DNA of 64,000 bases from Brevibacillus brevis (GCF_900637055.1 NZ_LR134338.1:3110001-3174000), one strand, 5' to 3'; positions 42,588 to 52,562 are shown, counted from the stretch's first letter. Numbers and translations: made by a program. The notes: a model not told the origin generated them from the sequence alone.

Positions 42588-42651
42588 AGCCCACCACCAA
42601 ACAACCTGAGCATGAACACATGAACATGCGCAAATTGTTTGATGGTGGGCT
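42588..42651 (-). terminator. Terminator hairpin in the fdhA leader (attenuator candidate)
   Basis: 17-bp stem AGCCCACCATCAAACAA/TTGTTTGGTGGTGGGCT with one U-G pair and a smaller inner hairpin (GCATG/CATGC). It is followed on the minus strand by TTTTATTATTTT and then at once by the fdhA ribosome site at 42569-42573, leaving no room for a promoter in between. Confidence 0.75.
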
Positions 42652-42737
42652 AATTCCTAAGCATCCAATGATACTCGTTATCCGTCCCAACATATCTATG
42701 CGTGAGATCAGGATGATTGAGCAATTCGTCATTACTA

Positions 42738-42768
42738 ACCATCAATGATCAATTACGGCTACATTATA
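42738..42768 (-). promoter_or_regulatory. Extended -10 promoter and antiterminator match upstream of fdhA
   Basis: TGATATAAT on the minus strand, with TATAAT at 42763-42768, is a good extended -10 box; a TTGGAT word lies 19 nt upstream. Just downstream, TTGATGGT (42738-42745) is complementary to ACCATCAA in the first arm of the terminator (42639-42646). Predicted leader: about 200 nt. Confidence 0.5.
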
Positions 42769-42845
42769 TCACCGGATCTACATGGAAATCCAACTTTTTT
42801 TATGGAAGCGTATCTGTGTCAATCGTCCTATGATTCTTTGCTTGC

Positions 42846-45509
42846 TTACAGAAGAGGCAAAATGGCGTTCGCGTACGCCTGGGCTCCCTTTTGATTGGGA
42901 TGACCGATGGAGGCACGCTTGCATATCTCGAAATCCAAACCCGTGCACCCTGCTTCTGTGCAGGAGACGAGGCGCTCGGCTGCGATCAGGTCTTGTGGAG
43001 TCAGGTCCAAATTGATGCCGAATACATAGGGATCATCCGTCAGCGCCGCATGCTCCGGACCAAAATTCGGATCGGCGAAAAAGATACGCTGTTGACCGAG
43101 CTCCGCATTTCTCTCATCGATGGCTTTTCGCAGGTAAAGCTTTGATTCCGCTTCGAGTTGGGCGCAGCGCTTGTATACCTTTTCCAACTCAGCCAGCCCG
43201 AGAATTCCTCCGGCTGCACCGCCGCCGACTCCTCCGACAATGGCCCCCACGCCGATCAACAGTGCTTCTACCGCTGTCATATCGCTCTTTTCAGATACAG
43301 GTGGATAATAACCGGTAACGATGACTTTGGCTTGTGTGAATTTATTCGTCACCTCGACCAGCAATTTTTTCATGCTCTCATAGAAATAGTCATAATGTAA
43401 TTTCCCCAAGTCAGCTGGATGGAAAGGATTCAGAACTGTCCGAACATCGACATCGTTCATGCCTCCATCCAAAAGAATCAGATCCACCAAGTCAGGCTCG
43501 CCTTTGAAGAACGCACATTGCTGCAGGATCGTTGGGAATGATTTAGGTACTTCGCCGTCTACGGGGGCCACTACGTCATCTTTACCCTCTCCAATAATGG
43601 CGCCGGAATGAGCGAGTACTTGTGTATATTGCTTGATATTTCCTTCTCTGGCCTGAACGGCTGCACCCACGATGGAATAAAACTTCTCATGCTCTTGCAA
43701 GCCTTGCCCCCAGCTCACGGAATCGCCCATCACGAGCATATGGAAGGTTTCTAGGGTCAGCGGAATTTCATTAGAAGGTGTGCCATCGGAAAGCCGTACT
43801 TTCAGGGTCACCTGCTCACCCGCTGGATTGCTTTCCACTTCCGCTGGTCGAATCAAGGTAAATTCCATTTGTGTCGAGCTTAGTATCCGTACATCGGGCA
43901 TTTCTTGGTTGTTTACCAAGACGAGTGTCCCTTCGGAAAAGCCGCTTCCGTTCACGATGACTTTTTGTCCGGGTCTCACCCGCGTTTTCACTTGATTTTC
44001 CTGTTGGGCGGAAATGACTTTTGGATTCACGTAGATGGATGCCTTTGTAGAGAGAGTCATATCTGATTGTCGGACCTGGAGCATATGGGAGCCTCCTGTC
44101 ACGAAAGGCAACACAAAATGGAGCATGGTATCGCTTACTATCTGGGTTTTCGTTTCCGCGCCATCGATCAGCACGACATCGGTTTTGGTATAACGACTTC
44201 CTTCCAGTGTCACTGTATCACCTGCGAATGCATAGAGCGGGGATACATGGCTGATCGACGGCTCCAAGAGCTTGCGTCTGAATTCATCTGCGTCGATGGC
44301 TCGAAAGCTCACAGGATCAGACAATCTGCCTCCCGCATATCCGGCACGACCAGCATCAGCGTATGAACCCTGCGCCCCCGGTTGACCTGCCGTTCTTGGC
44401 CCGGGACCGCATGCCGTACCGAATTTTGCATTCTTGCTGTCGCCCACAGCTCCACCTGGTCCGCCTGCTCCAGGATTGCCAGGGATTCCACCTGCCCCCG
44501 GGCTGCCTCCTTCAATTGTGATCGCAAAGCCTTGCGAATAATTTTGGATGATCGTTTGTGGTGCGTACAAGGTCAGCCGACCGCCAGCTCCCCCATTGCC
44601 TCCAGGGCCTCCGTAGCCAGCTGCTCCGCCACGTCCTCCGTTTCCACCTGCTCCTGCTCCGGCCTTGCAGAAACCTGCCCAATCCAATTCGGCTGGCTTG
44701 CCTTTTCCTCCCCGGCCACCATCTCCTCCGTCTTGCCCAGGTCCACCTTGTGTGCCATCTTGCCCTTTCAAGTCAAAATGAGGACGTCCCGCCATATCGA
44801 GGACCCATAATTCGAGTTCAGGAGCCGCAGCCCCGTCGAATCCACGGTCTCCGGGCAATCCAGCTGTTCCAGGTGTCCCCGGAATGCCGGAGAGCGTCGA
44901 AGACATTGGTGCATCTGGCGGTGTTGCCGGTTTTTGGCGTTTGGCTGGAACATAGCGGTAAGGACGCTCCCATGTAAACGTAACATTCTGTCCGACCGTC
45001 AACTTTTCGGCGATGATGATCAAGTAGCGCTGCGGATATTTCAAAATGACATTGGTTCCATCCTCGATATAAATTTCCGACGCGGCCCAATAGGCAGTGT
45101 CCACAGATATATTCAAGGCCGAAGCAGGAGACGGTACAGCTAATGTAGCCGTCATTTTTTTAGGAAACGGGATTGCTTGCAACAGTTCCGCTTTTCCGCT
45201 CAACATTTGCAACATTGGTGTAGATTTGGCTGAGTCGATCCGGTATGCAGACTGAATCATGGTATTCCCACTGACGAGCGTGGGGGTTGGTTTCGTCAAT
45301 CCCGACTGAGGTACAATCGTTCCGCGGATCTTGAGCGCCCCCAAACTGGACAGGGACGTAATCCCGAATGACTCCAGCACCGCTTTGTGATACGTCATTC
45401 GATCCTGAACCATTTGGGGTGCTGCTTGGAAGGATGCCGGATTCACAGCCATGGTCGTGATCCCGAGCGTATTTCCCCCTGCATTGAAAGTGTTTGTAGA
45501 AGTTGACAT
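42846..45509 (-). CDS. Collagen-like/IPT/SGNH-hydrolase fusion protein
   Basis: 887 residues without a signal peptide. Residues 1-200: a Ser/Thr-rich, beta-rich domain that I do not recognise. About 205-400: glycine-rich, with collagen-like GxP/GxD stretches (GIPGTPGTAGLPGDRGFDG) and Gly-Gly-x repeats. About 415-500 and 505-590: two IPT/TIG beta-sandwich domains. About 590-887: SGNH/GDSL hydrolase with block I GDSVSWG (nucleophile S597), GMND of block III (about 681) and the block V histidine H870 in SIGHPNQKG. The Asp usually three residues before that His is a Ser here. A Gly-rich helix segment (about 750-770) interrupts the catalytic domain. Possibly an exported or surface esterase using a non-Sec route, or a phage/spore-surface protein; not resolved. 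Confidence 0.8.
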   Translation of the reverse strand: MSTSTNTFNAGGNTLGITTMAVNPASFQAAPQMVQDRMTYHKAVLESFGITSLSSLGALKIRGTIVPQSGLTKPTPTLVSGNTMIQSAYRIDSAKSTPMLQMLSGKAELLQAIPFPKKMTATLAVPSPASALNISVDTAYWAASEIYIEDGTNVILKYPQRYLIIIAEKLTVGQNVTFTWERPYRYVPAKRQKPATPPDAPMSSTLSGIPGTPGTAGLPGDRGFDGAAAPELELWVLDMAGRPHFDLKGQDGTQGGPGQDGGDGGRGGKGKPAELDWAGFCKAGAGAGGNGGRGGAAGYGGPGGNGGAGGRLTLYAPQTIIQNYSQGFAITIEGGSPGAGGIPGNPGAGGPGGAVGDSKNAKFGTACGPGPRTAGQPGAQGSYADAGRAGYAGGRLSDPVSFRAIDADEFRRKLLEPSISHVSPLYAFAGDTVTLEGSRYTKTDVVLIDGAETKTQIVSDTMLHFVLPFVTGGSHMLQVRQSDMTLSTKASIYVNPKVISAQQENQVKTRVRPGQKVIVNGSGFSEGTLVLVNNQEMPDVRILSSTQMEFTLIRPAEVESNPAGEQVTLKVRLSDGTPSNEIPLTLETFHMLVMGDSVSWGQGLQEHEKFYSIVGAAVQAREGNIKQYTQVLAHSGAIIGEGKDDVVAPVDGEVPKSFPTILQQCAFFKGEPDLVDLILLDGGMNDVDVRTVLNPFHPADLGKLHYDYFYESMKKLLVEVTNKFTQAKVIVTGYYPPVSEKSDMTAVEALLIGVGAIVGGVGGGAAGGILGLAELEKVYKRCAQLEAESKLYLRKAIDERNAELGQQRIFFADPNFGPEHAALTDDPYVFGINLDLTPQDLIAAERLVSCTEAGCTGLDFEICKRASIGHPNQKGAQAYANAILPLL

Positions 45510-45578
45510 TCTTTTTTCCTCTCCCTTATCACGATGATTGAAATAGTTTGTGCGAGCCAGCCTTCATTGCACGGACAA

Positions 45579-46004
45579 TCATTCTTGGCTAGCGCCGAAT
45601 TCCTCTAACTCCCGAAAGCTGATTTTTCTTCTTTGTGGATGAGGTGTTTCCCCTTGATGCCCCCATATGATCTCCACATGATTGCCTTCCGGATCAAGAA
45701 AAGAAAAACGTGCAAATTCGCTCTCCACATACGGACCATGTGCCAAAATACCGTGCTCCGTCAGTTTCCTCCACAATTCCTTGAAGTGATCCAACGTATC
45801 CACCCAAAAAGCCAGATGCACATGATGCGGATTGTTCAGGATGAGCAAATCGTGCCTGCCCGATTGCGGATCAATCGCCAAGCATGCCGTTTCGTCGCTA
45901 GGGTTCACCACTGTCAGATCAAGTGCGGTTTCATAAAAAGAGGCCAATCTGCGAACATCATGCGCATATAAGGAAATGTGACCCAAGCGGCTTAGTTTTG
46001 ACAT
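45579..46004 (-). CDS. VOC (glyoxalase/dioxygenase) family protein
   Basis: 141 residues: LGHISLYAHDVRRLASFYETALDLTVV, HVHLAFWVDTLDHF and FARFSFLDPEGNHVEIIWGHQ give the two beta-alpha-beta-beta-beta modules, with metal-ligand candidates His9, His near 62 and Glu near 113. This is the catechol-2,3-dioxygenase-like branch; some members give drug resistance. The substrate cannot be told from sequence. It lies between the SGNH fusion gene and the divergent LuxR-type regulator gene. Confidence 0.85.
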   Translation of the reverse strand: MSKLSRLGHISLYAHDVRRLASFYETALDLTVVNPSDETACLAIDPQSGRHDLLILNNPHHVHLAFWVDTLDHFKELWRKLTEHGILAHGPYVESEFARFSFLDPEGNHVEIIWGHQGETPHPQRRKISFRELEEFGASQE

Positions 46005-46191
46005 GTTCCCTCCATCCTTTCGTATTGACTCGCCTGTTTCATCCTAACACCGAGAATACAGGGCTCGATATTACTCGAAAGGATGCATCCAAAAGGATAC
46101 CCGTGCGATAAATATGAGTACCCAGTATATAAGAAGCGTAGTAAAATCGTAGGAAGAAAAAGGAAAACCTTTTGATGGAGCGGGTGATGCT

Positions 46192-48249
46192 ATGAATTAT
46201 CAGGATAGCCTTGAAGAGCTGGAAAGTCGTCTGTTGGTAGGACGAACCGAGGAAGTCCTTCATTTTTTGAAGTTGCTTGCGGATGAGCGGCGCTCCAAAA
46301 AAATCATGAATCTCTTCGGGACCGCAGGCGTGGGAAAAAGCTATTTGCTCGACGAACTTAAGCGGCAAGCTCATCTGCGTCAAGCAGCTACGCTCTCTTT
46401 GGACAGCGAGCAATTTTGGCACACGCCCTCTGATTTTTGCCTGCATATTTTGCAGGCGTTGCACGTTTATCATAAGGGAGAAGAGCAGCATCCCTCTCAA
46501 TTGTTGGAGGAATGCGTTTCGAAGCTGAATGAAAAAGCGGCTGATCAAAGACTCGTCCTCTTTCTCGACATTTACGAGAACTTGGACGGCCTGGACCATT
46601 GGCTGCGCGAATATTTTTTCAAACGATTAAGCGCGAATATCCTGATCGTAGTCGCAGGGCGGCATCCACTGTCTGAAGCTTGGCTTCTTTCCCCCGGTTG
46701 GCGTCACTTCATCAGTAGGGTCCCTTTGTCCCATCTTCCTTACGATGCTGTTGAACGGTATGCGCATTACTGTCACATTTTTGAACCGCCTATCATCCAA
46801 GAAATGTGGCGACGCTCCAAAGGGCATCCCCTTACCCTTTCCTTGCTGTCCTTTACCTTGCAGCCGAAAGATCAAGAAGGAAACGGTGCTTTTCAAGAGG
46901 AAATGGATACGTTGCCGTTTGTCGTAAGCCAATGGCTGCGCGAGGTTCCCGGCGAGCATTTGCGTCCTCTCGTGGAAGCAGCCGCCGTATTGCGGCACTT
47001 CAATCAGGATAATCTGTCGTTTTTATTGAAAAGGGAAATCACAGCCTCTGAGTTTTTTCAATTGATCCGATTTTCGTTTGTACGGAAAGTGGACAGCGGC
47101 TGGACGATTCATTCCTTGATGAGAGAATCCATTGCCCAGGATATGCGGGCACGGACCCCGGTTCATTTTGCAGATTTGCAAAAGCGGGCCGTTCACTACT
47201 ATTATGAGAAGTTCACCAAGTCAGCTCATTCGGTCCGTACACCAGAGGCTTTAGAGCTTACCTTCTTTTTAGGTGATGCACTCATTCGCGCCTTTTTAAA
47301 TTGGTTCGATCCATTACCCAAACCATTCGAATCGATTCACACTGGTCATCGGGAAGAACTGCTAGAGTATATCCGCAATCAGCGGCACTATCCCTCCCCT
47401 AAAACGATCAAGCTGTTTGATCCGCATACGAACCGCCATTTTGATTTTCACCTGACAGCGGAGCAAACCTTGTACCCATTGAATTGGCTTGATCATGACC
47501 GTCTATTCTCGCTGGGATACGACGTGCTTCGCGTTCTGCGCAATGAAAACGGAGCGATCTCAGCACTTGCCGCAGTTGTTCCCATCAACGAAAAAACCCT
47601 TCCTTACCTGATGGAACATTCCGGCTCCCGTTCGTATTTCACCGCTCTCTCCAAACAAGAGCTAGAACGATTTAACGTGCCGGAACACACACGAGCAGGC
47701 TGGTTCATTCACACCATTCATCAAGACGATTACGAGGATGTTTCCCAACATACAGCCATTGGCCATATGCTGCACGGTTTGATGTTCACCGGAGAATTTT
47801 TATTGTGTTCACCTGCACCGTTTCCTTTTTTCAAAGCCGCCCACGAAAGTTTGGGATTTGATATAGCCGAATTTGCTACCCACACCAACTATGACGGAGT
47901 AACACCCACCCTCGTATTTTTCCGTGATACGCAAGGCGAGCATTTGCCCGCTTATTTGCAAAAGCTGCTTAAGCGATCCGGATTGGATGCGGATTTGCGT
48001 CTGGAAGAAGAAGCGATTCCAGCTACTTCTCCTCCAGCATCACCGGGAATAGTCACAACACTGGACATGAGCATGCTGACAGCACGGGAACAGGAAGTAG
48101 CCGCCCTTGTTCTGGAAGGATTGACGAACGCAGAAATCGCTGCTCGCTTGTATTTGAGCGAAGTCACGGTAAAAAAGCATTTGAAATCGATTTTTGAAAA
48201 GATGGATGTCAGCAACCGGACACAGTTGGTGAAAAAAATGCTTGTGTAG
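46192..48249 (+). CDS. STAND ATPase transcriptional regulator, LuxR type
   Basis: 685 residues. N-terminal NTPase with Walker A FGTAGVGKS (about 42-50), Walker B VLFLDIYENLD and an AAA-like sensor arginine region. The middle part has a PAS/GAF-like alpha-beta section instead of MalT TPR repeats. C-terminal LuxR helix-turn-helix (LTAREQEVAALVLEGLTNAEIAARLYLSEVTVKKHLKSI, cut here in description at residues about 625-685). It is divergent from the VOC gene, so these may be regulator and target. ATG 46192 is preceded by GGAGCGGGTG. An ATP-dependent switch responding to a small molecule is typical of this class. Confidence 0.88.
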   Translation: MNYQDSLEELESRLLVGRTEEVLHFLKLLADERRSKKIMNLFGTAGVGKSYLLDELKRQAHLRQAATLSLDSEQFWHTPSDFCLHILQALHVYHKGEEQHPSQLLEECVSKLNEKAADQRLVLFLDIYENLDGLDHWLREYFFKRLSANILIVVAGRHPLSEAWLLSPGWRHFISRVPLSHLPYDAVERYAHYCHIFEPPIIQEMWRRSKGHPLTLSLLSFTLQPKDQEGNGAFQEEMDTLPFVVSQWLREVPGEHLRPLVEAAAVLRHFNQDNLSFLLKREITASEFFQLIRFSFVRKVDSGWTIHSLMRESIAQDMRARTPVHFADLQKRAVHYYYEKFTKSAHSVRTPEALELTFFLGDALIRAFLNWFDPLPKPFESIHTGHREELLEYIRNQRHYPSPKTIKLFDPHTNRHFDFHLTAEQTLYPLNWLDHDRLFSLGYDVLRVLRNENGAISALAAVVPINEKTLPYLMEHSGSRSYFTALSKQELERFNVPEHTRAGWFIHTIHQDDYEDVSQHTAIGHMLHGLMFTGEFLLCSPAPFPFFKAAHESLGFDIAEFATHTNYDGVTPTLVFFRDTQGEHLPAYLQKLLKRSGLDADLRLEEEAIPATSPPASPGIVTTLDMSMLTAREQEVAALVLEGLTNAEIAARLYLSEVTVKKHLKSIFEKMDVSNRTQLVKKMLV

Positions 48250-48254
48250 ATCGA

Positions 48255-48289
48255 AAAAAGAGGAACCGTCGATGGCGGCTCCTCTTTTT
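48255..48289. terminator. Bidirectional intrinsic terminator
   Basis: AAAAAGAGGA and CCG pair with CGG and TCCTCTTTTT across a 7-nt loop; A/T runs on both sides. It ends the LuxR-type gene (+) and the serine hydrolase operon (-). Confidence 0.9.
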
Positions 48290-48295
48290 ATATGG

Positions 48296-49381
48296 CTACG
48301 GCATGACATACGGTTGTTCGAATAAAATATTCTCCACTGCCTCTACTACTTTTTCCGTCCACTCCCGTTCCTGATCCACGTTTGTGACATAAATAATCGT
48401 TTTATCGGTTTCAATGTATCGTCTTAGCCAGCTTCGATACCCCGGCCAGCTACCTCCGTGATGCACGACTTTTCCTGTCACTTGATCTTCACGCAACCGC
48501 CAGCCATATCCATAATGAGATAGACTGTCGTCCGTAAGCTGTATTGGGGAAAACGCTCTCTCTAGCGTTGCTTTTTTTACCAGCTTTTCTGTGTAAAGAG
48601 CTCTGTCCCACTTACGCAAGTCATCCAGTGTTGAACTGACCGCACCGTCTCCCTGAATGCCATCCAGATAAATGACAAAATCGTGCTCACTTGATTCATC
48701 CGGTAACACGAATGCATCAGATTGAGCAGACTTTACATATCCGTAAGCGTAATGTTTGGTCAACTCAGGAGAATATCTTCGGTTGTACACTTTCGTATGC
48801 TGCATATCTAGTGGTTGAAAAATGTTTTGCTGCAAAAAATCAGCAAATGGTGTATCAGCAACGTGTTCTACGATAGAAGCCAATAAGGCATAGCCAGTAT
48901 TACTGTACTCATACTTTTCATTGGGTAGAAATAAGACGTTGGGTCGATGCTTGATTAGCTGTTCGAGTATGTCTTGATTCGTAGCGATTTTTGATTTATC
49001 CCAATATTGAGAAAACAATTCCATGTAATCTGGCAAACCGGATGTGTGTACAAGTAGATTCTCTACAGTAATATCGGCATAAGGAAAATCTGGAAAGAAG
49101 CTGTCAACTTTATCTGTATAGTTGAGCTTCCCCTGCTCTTGCAAGATCATGATGCCCATTGCTGTAAACGCCTTGGAAACCGATGCGAGTTCAAATACCG
49201 AATGTGGTGACAATCTCTCGGCCGTTTCCAGATTGGCCATTCCTATGGAATTTTGATAAAAGGGTTTCCCTTCTTCCAAAATCAAGATGTTGCCACTCCA
49301 ATTGTTTTGTTCGGCAATCGTGGTAAAAAGCTCATCAAGCTGGCGGTGTCTCGTATCACTTACGTTGGCTCGCTGGGTCAT
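48296..49381 (-). CDS. Serine hydrolase, beta-lactamase class C/D-aminopeptidase type
   Basis: 361 residues. Penicillin-binding fold with SxxK (ELASVSKAFTAMG), YxN (YEYSNTGY) and HxG (HHGGSWPGY). No signal peptide: it begins MTQRANVSDTRHRQLDELF, so it is probably cytoplasmic, and more likely a peptidase or esterase than a resistance beta-lactamase. The start overlaps the stop of the preceding hydrolase gene by 4 bp. Final gene of the MerR-SBP-hydrolase unit. Confidence 0.88.
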   Translation of the reverse strand: MTQRANVSDTRHRQLDELFTTIAEQNNWSGNILILEEGKPFYQNSIGMANLETAERLSPHSVFELASVSKAFTAMGIMILQEQGKLNYTDKVDSFFPDFPYADITVENLLVHTSGLPDYMELFSQYWDKSKIATNQDILEQLIKHRPNVLFLPNEKYEYSNTGYALLASIVEHVADTPFADFLQQNIFQPLDMQHTKVYNRRYSPELTKHYAYGYVKSAQSDAFVLPDESSEHDFVIYLDGIQGDGAVSSTLDDLRKWDRALYTEKLVKKATLERAFSPIQLTDDSLSHYGYGWRLREDQVTGKVVHHGGSWPGYRSWLRRYIETDKTIIYVTNVDQEREWTEKVVEAVENILFEQPYVMP

Positions 49382-50826
49382 TTTTCGTTTCCCCCACTCG
49401 TTTTTTTATCATGAATAGTAAATTGTCTCGCCGCAAAAGCCATTCGAACAATTTCATTATTACCACTTCTGATAAACCTTGCAGAGAGATCTGTTCCAAA
49501 TGCTCGGACTACAAACAGATCTTCAGCAAATGGTCTCATTACGTAGGTTTCTCCCAAAAAGGAGAGCATCAGTTGACCATTTTCCAATCGGATCGGCACT
49601 GTCCCAAACTCACTTGATTGATAGTCCCCCACGAATTGATTCATTGCTTCCTCAGTTAGGAAATCAATCTTGCTAACCAGATGAGAGGATTCCGGAGGGC
49701 GGTTTTCCAGACTATTTAGCGCACCCAGCATAACAGCCAAAACCGGTGACATTTCCAGATTGGACAGTGCCACTCCGGCCAGTCCTGTTTCGGGAAAGAA
49801 GCACATTTGCGACGTAACCCCTTTAATGCCACCACTATGTTCAACTAACGTTTTTCCGTAGAAGTCAGAAGTGATAACCAATCCGTACCCGTAAAATTGA
49901 CCAGGTACCAAGTCAGTCGGAAAGTACGGGGTTATCATTTGTTGCACACTTTCAGATGTCAGGATACGATTTCCCCCTGGTGTAAGCCCACCTTTGCAGA
50001 ATATGTCCGTATATCGCAACATATCCCGCACCGTTGATTTTAGAAATCCTGCCGCCCGAGAAGCGGGAGTATCCCACCAATTCGGAGATGGAATCACTTC
50101 CTTGTGATCGCCTCTGTCTCGCATGATATACAGCTTTGTAATATTCTCATAGCCATTCAGCTCTTCCAGAAAAAAGCTCGTGTGCTCCATCCCGATTGGA
50201 TCTATGATATGCTCCTTGACATAAGCCTCATACGACTTCCCGCTGACGCGTTCAATGATCGCTCCCAGCAAGGCAAAACAATCATTGGAATAACTGAACT
50301 CTGTACCTGGTGGCCCTAAAAGCTCTAAATCTAATGCAGAGATTACATTCATCAGGTCTTCGTACGTATCGATTGGTACCGCATCATCTGTATGGTTTTG
50401 CAGAAATGGATGGTCTTCTACCTCATTCTCTTCCAAGCTTCGCATCACACTTGCATAAAATGTTGGCAAGGGAGGAATTCCGCTCGTATTCGTCATAAAA
50501 TGATGAATCGTGATTTGCCCCACATCAAGATTTTTCAGACGAAATTCCGGCAAGTATTTGACAACAGGGTCATGTACGGATAACTTACCAGCTTCTTGTA
50601 ATTGCATGACCGCCACACAGGTAAAGGATTTTGTTATGGATCCAATCCCAAAGACCGTATCGATCGTAACCCCTAGTTGCTGTTCCACATCACGGAAGCC
50701 AAATCCGTTACTGTAAAAGATTTGACCATCTTTTGCTATTCCCATACAAACACCAGGTACCTGACCTTTTGTTATCCATTTTTGAGCATATTGTTCAAAA
50801 GAATCCATCCATCCGTTATTTGGCAT
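49378..50826 (-). CDS. Serine hydrolase, beta-lactamase class C/D-aminopeptidase type, with C-terminal domain
   Basis: 482 residues: catalytic SxxK in GIGSITKSFTC, YxN in FSYSNDCF, HxG-type motif in VEHSGGIKG, then a C-terminal beta-barrel domain (about 390-475) as in DD-peptidase/D-aminopeptidase relatives. No signal peptide. AGGAGAG precedes ATG 50826. The upstream peptide-binding lipoprotein gene is frameshifted. The gene pair suggests uptake and cleavage of D-residue-containing or cyclic peptides; this is inferred. Confidence 0.88.
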   Translation of the reverse strand: MPNNGWMDSFEQYAQKWITKGQVPGVCMGIAKDGQIFYSNGFGFRDVEQQLGVTIDTVFGIGSITKSFTCVAVMQLQEAGKLSVHDPVVKYLPEFRLKNLDVGQITIHHFMTNTSGIPPLPTFYASVMRSLEENEVEDHPFLQNHTDDAVPIDTYEDLMNVISALDLELLGPPGTEFSYSNDCFALLGAIIERVSGKSYEAYVKEHIIDPIGMEHTSFFLEELNGYENITKLYIMRDRGDHKEVIPSPNWWDTPASRAAGFLKSTVRDMLRYTDIFCKGGLTPGGNRILTSESVQQMITPYFPTDLVPGQFYGYGLVITSDFYGKTLVEHSGGIKGVTSQMCFFPETGLAGVALSNLEMSPVLAVMLGALNSLENRPPESSHLVSKIDFLTEEAMNQFVGDYQSSEFGTVPIRLENGQLMLSFLGETYVMRPFAEDLFVVRAFGTDLSARFIRSGNNEIVRMAFAARQFTIHDKKTSGGNEK

Positions 50827-50853
50827 ATGCTTCTCTCCTTTGTTGACATATCG

Positions 50854-52465
50854 TTAGTTCTCGATCCAGCTGTCATTATATGTCGGCATGACAGATGTCC
50901 ACTTTACTCCTTTTACACGAGAATTCATGACAGTAAAGGCCTTATCGTAATAGAGAGGGACAACATACGCTTGCTCAATCAGATGCTTTTGTACCTCCAT
51001 GTACACTTGCTTTCTGGCATCAGTCTGTATGGTTGTACGCCCTTTCAATAGGAGAGCATCCAGCTTGTCATCTTTTACACCAGACAGGTTGTAGGCACCG
51101 CTGGAATGAAAATAGAAGTAAAGAATATCAGGGTCATCATAGGAGCCCGATATAAGCGTTATATCAAAATTTCCTTTAACGACTTCCTGCATGTACCCTG
51201 CTATTTCTAGATTCTGAATCATCATGTTGATACCAGCCTCTCCCAGCATGGCTTGGAGCAATTGGGCTTCTATGTCAAAATCTGCGGTACTGAGCAAATT
51301 CAGACTCAGTGTTTTTCCGTCCTTTTCTCTCACACCACTTCCGTTTACTTTCCAACCAGCATCGTCCAGCAATTTCTTTGCTTCGTTCACATTATACTCG
51401 TAACCGTACTTCTCAAAGGATTTATCATACCCTAGCGTTGATGGAGATAACGGCGCATGGGCTACTTCGCCTTCTCCCTGCGTAACAGCTTGGATAATGG
51501 CTTCTTTATTGACGAGCATGTTAAATGCTTTACGCACCTGCATATCTTGAAACGGTGGTCTCTTCAGATTCATCTCCATCAATAAGCCCAGTCCAGGACG
51601 TAAACGATCTATCACTTGATATTTCGGATTATTTCGATAATATTTGGCGTCTTTCACAGGTATTTCCATCGATAGCACCACTCTCTAGCGCTGATAACCT
51701 GAGTTGGCTGTCAGCAATCGCTTTTATGACAAGTTTGTCGGCTCTTGGAGGACCTTGATTTTCATAATATGGCTCTCCCCACTGAAAAGCTTCATTTCTA
51801 ACATAGGTGACACCTTCGCCCGTTTTCCAGCTCTCAAACTTCCACGGCCCTACACCCACTGGACTCCGGCCGTACTCCTCTCCACCCTGTTCAATCGCTT
51901 TCAACGATAACGGCTGTGTTATATAATTCCCTAGCGAATCGAGGAAGGCAGAATTGGGGTCATGTAGTTCCAGAACGAGGGTCTGATCGTCTGGCGCTTT
52001 CACACTTTTTATTGGAGCCATTACTTCAGCGGCTGTTTTTGCTTTTGTCTGTGGATTGAGAACACGATCGAAGGTTTCCTTAAAGCTTTTTGCAGTCAGA
52101 GGTGTCCCATCGTGAAAGGTAATCCCGGAACGAATGGTGAAGGTCCACGTTTTGCCATCCTCAGAAATTTTATAGTCACTTGCCAGGGAAGGCTTGTATT
52201 CATTTGTCGCAGAATCCTTATATAGCAGCGATCCACCGAGCAACCAGGTATAGACCCCTGCAGATCCAGCAGACATGTGAGCATCTAACGTATCCGGTTC
52301 ATACGGGTAGGCTACTGTAATGGTTCCGCCCGATTTTGGTTTGGCACTCTCCTGTTGCTCGACTGGCACTGGTGTTTGCATGCTGCAACCAACCACCAAG
52401 AACACAAATAGAGTGACAAAGCCCCCCAAAAAGACACTGTACGTTTTTCGCTTGTTTTTCTTCAT
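50854..52465 (-). pseudogene. Frameshifted oligopeptide-binding lipoprotein (SBP_bac_5 family)
   Basis: Two overlapping frames together make one family-5 solute-binding protein of normal length (about 535 residues). The N-terminal frame (52465-51629) has a lipobox (LVVGC) and WKFESWKTGEGVTYVRN; the second (about 51681-50854) continues with EIPVKDAKYYRNNPKYQVIDR. The change of frame lies near 51670-51690, around the codons for SGAI and MEIP. Either the gene is inactivated or the base is an assembly error. No permease or ATPase genes accompany it. Confidence 0.85.
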
Positions 52466-52562
52466 GTGTCAGCATGCCACCTCCTACCCTTTTCTTTTTG
52501 AAAGAACTTCCGATGATGACAAAGAATTTCACCTCCTTCGCAAGCTGTAACAAAGAGTACAT

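Noticed and set aside
42588..42651. The hairpin as a simple terminator of the SGNH-fusion gene
   Set aside because: It lies 195 bp past that gene's stop, behind a good extended -10 box, and touches the fdhA ribosome site, so a leader function fits better. A dual role cannot be excluded.
44300..45000. Long frames on both strands and in several frames in the Gly-rich part of the SGNH fusion
   Set aside because: They are shadows of the GGN-rich codons of the collagen-like region.
48296..50826. The two serine hydrolases as antibiotic-resistance beta-lactamases
   Set aside because: They have SxxK, YxN and HxG motifs but no signal peptide, and the family is dominated by peptidases and esterases.
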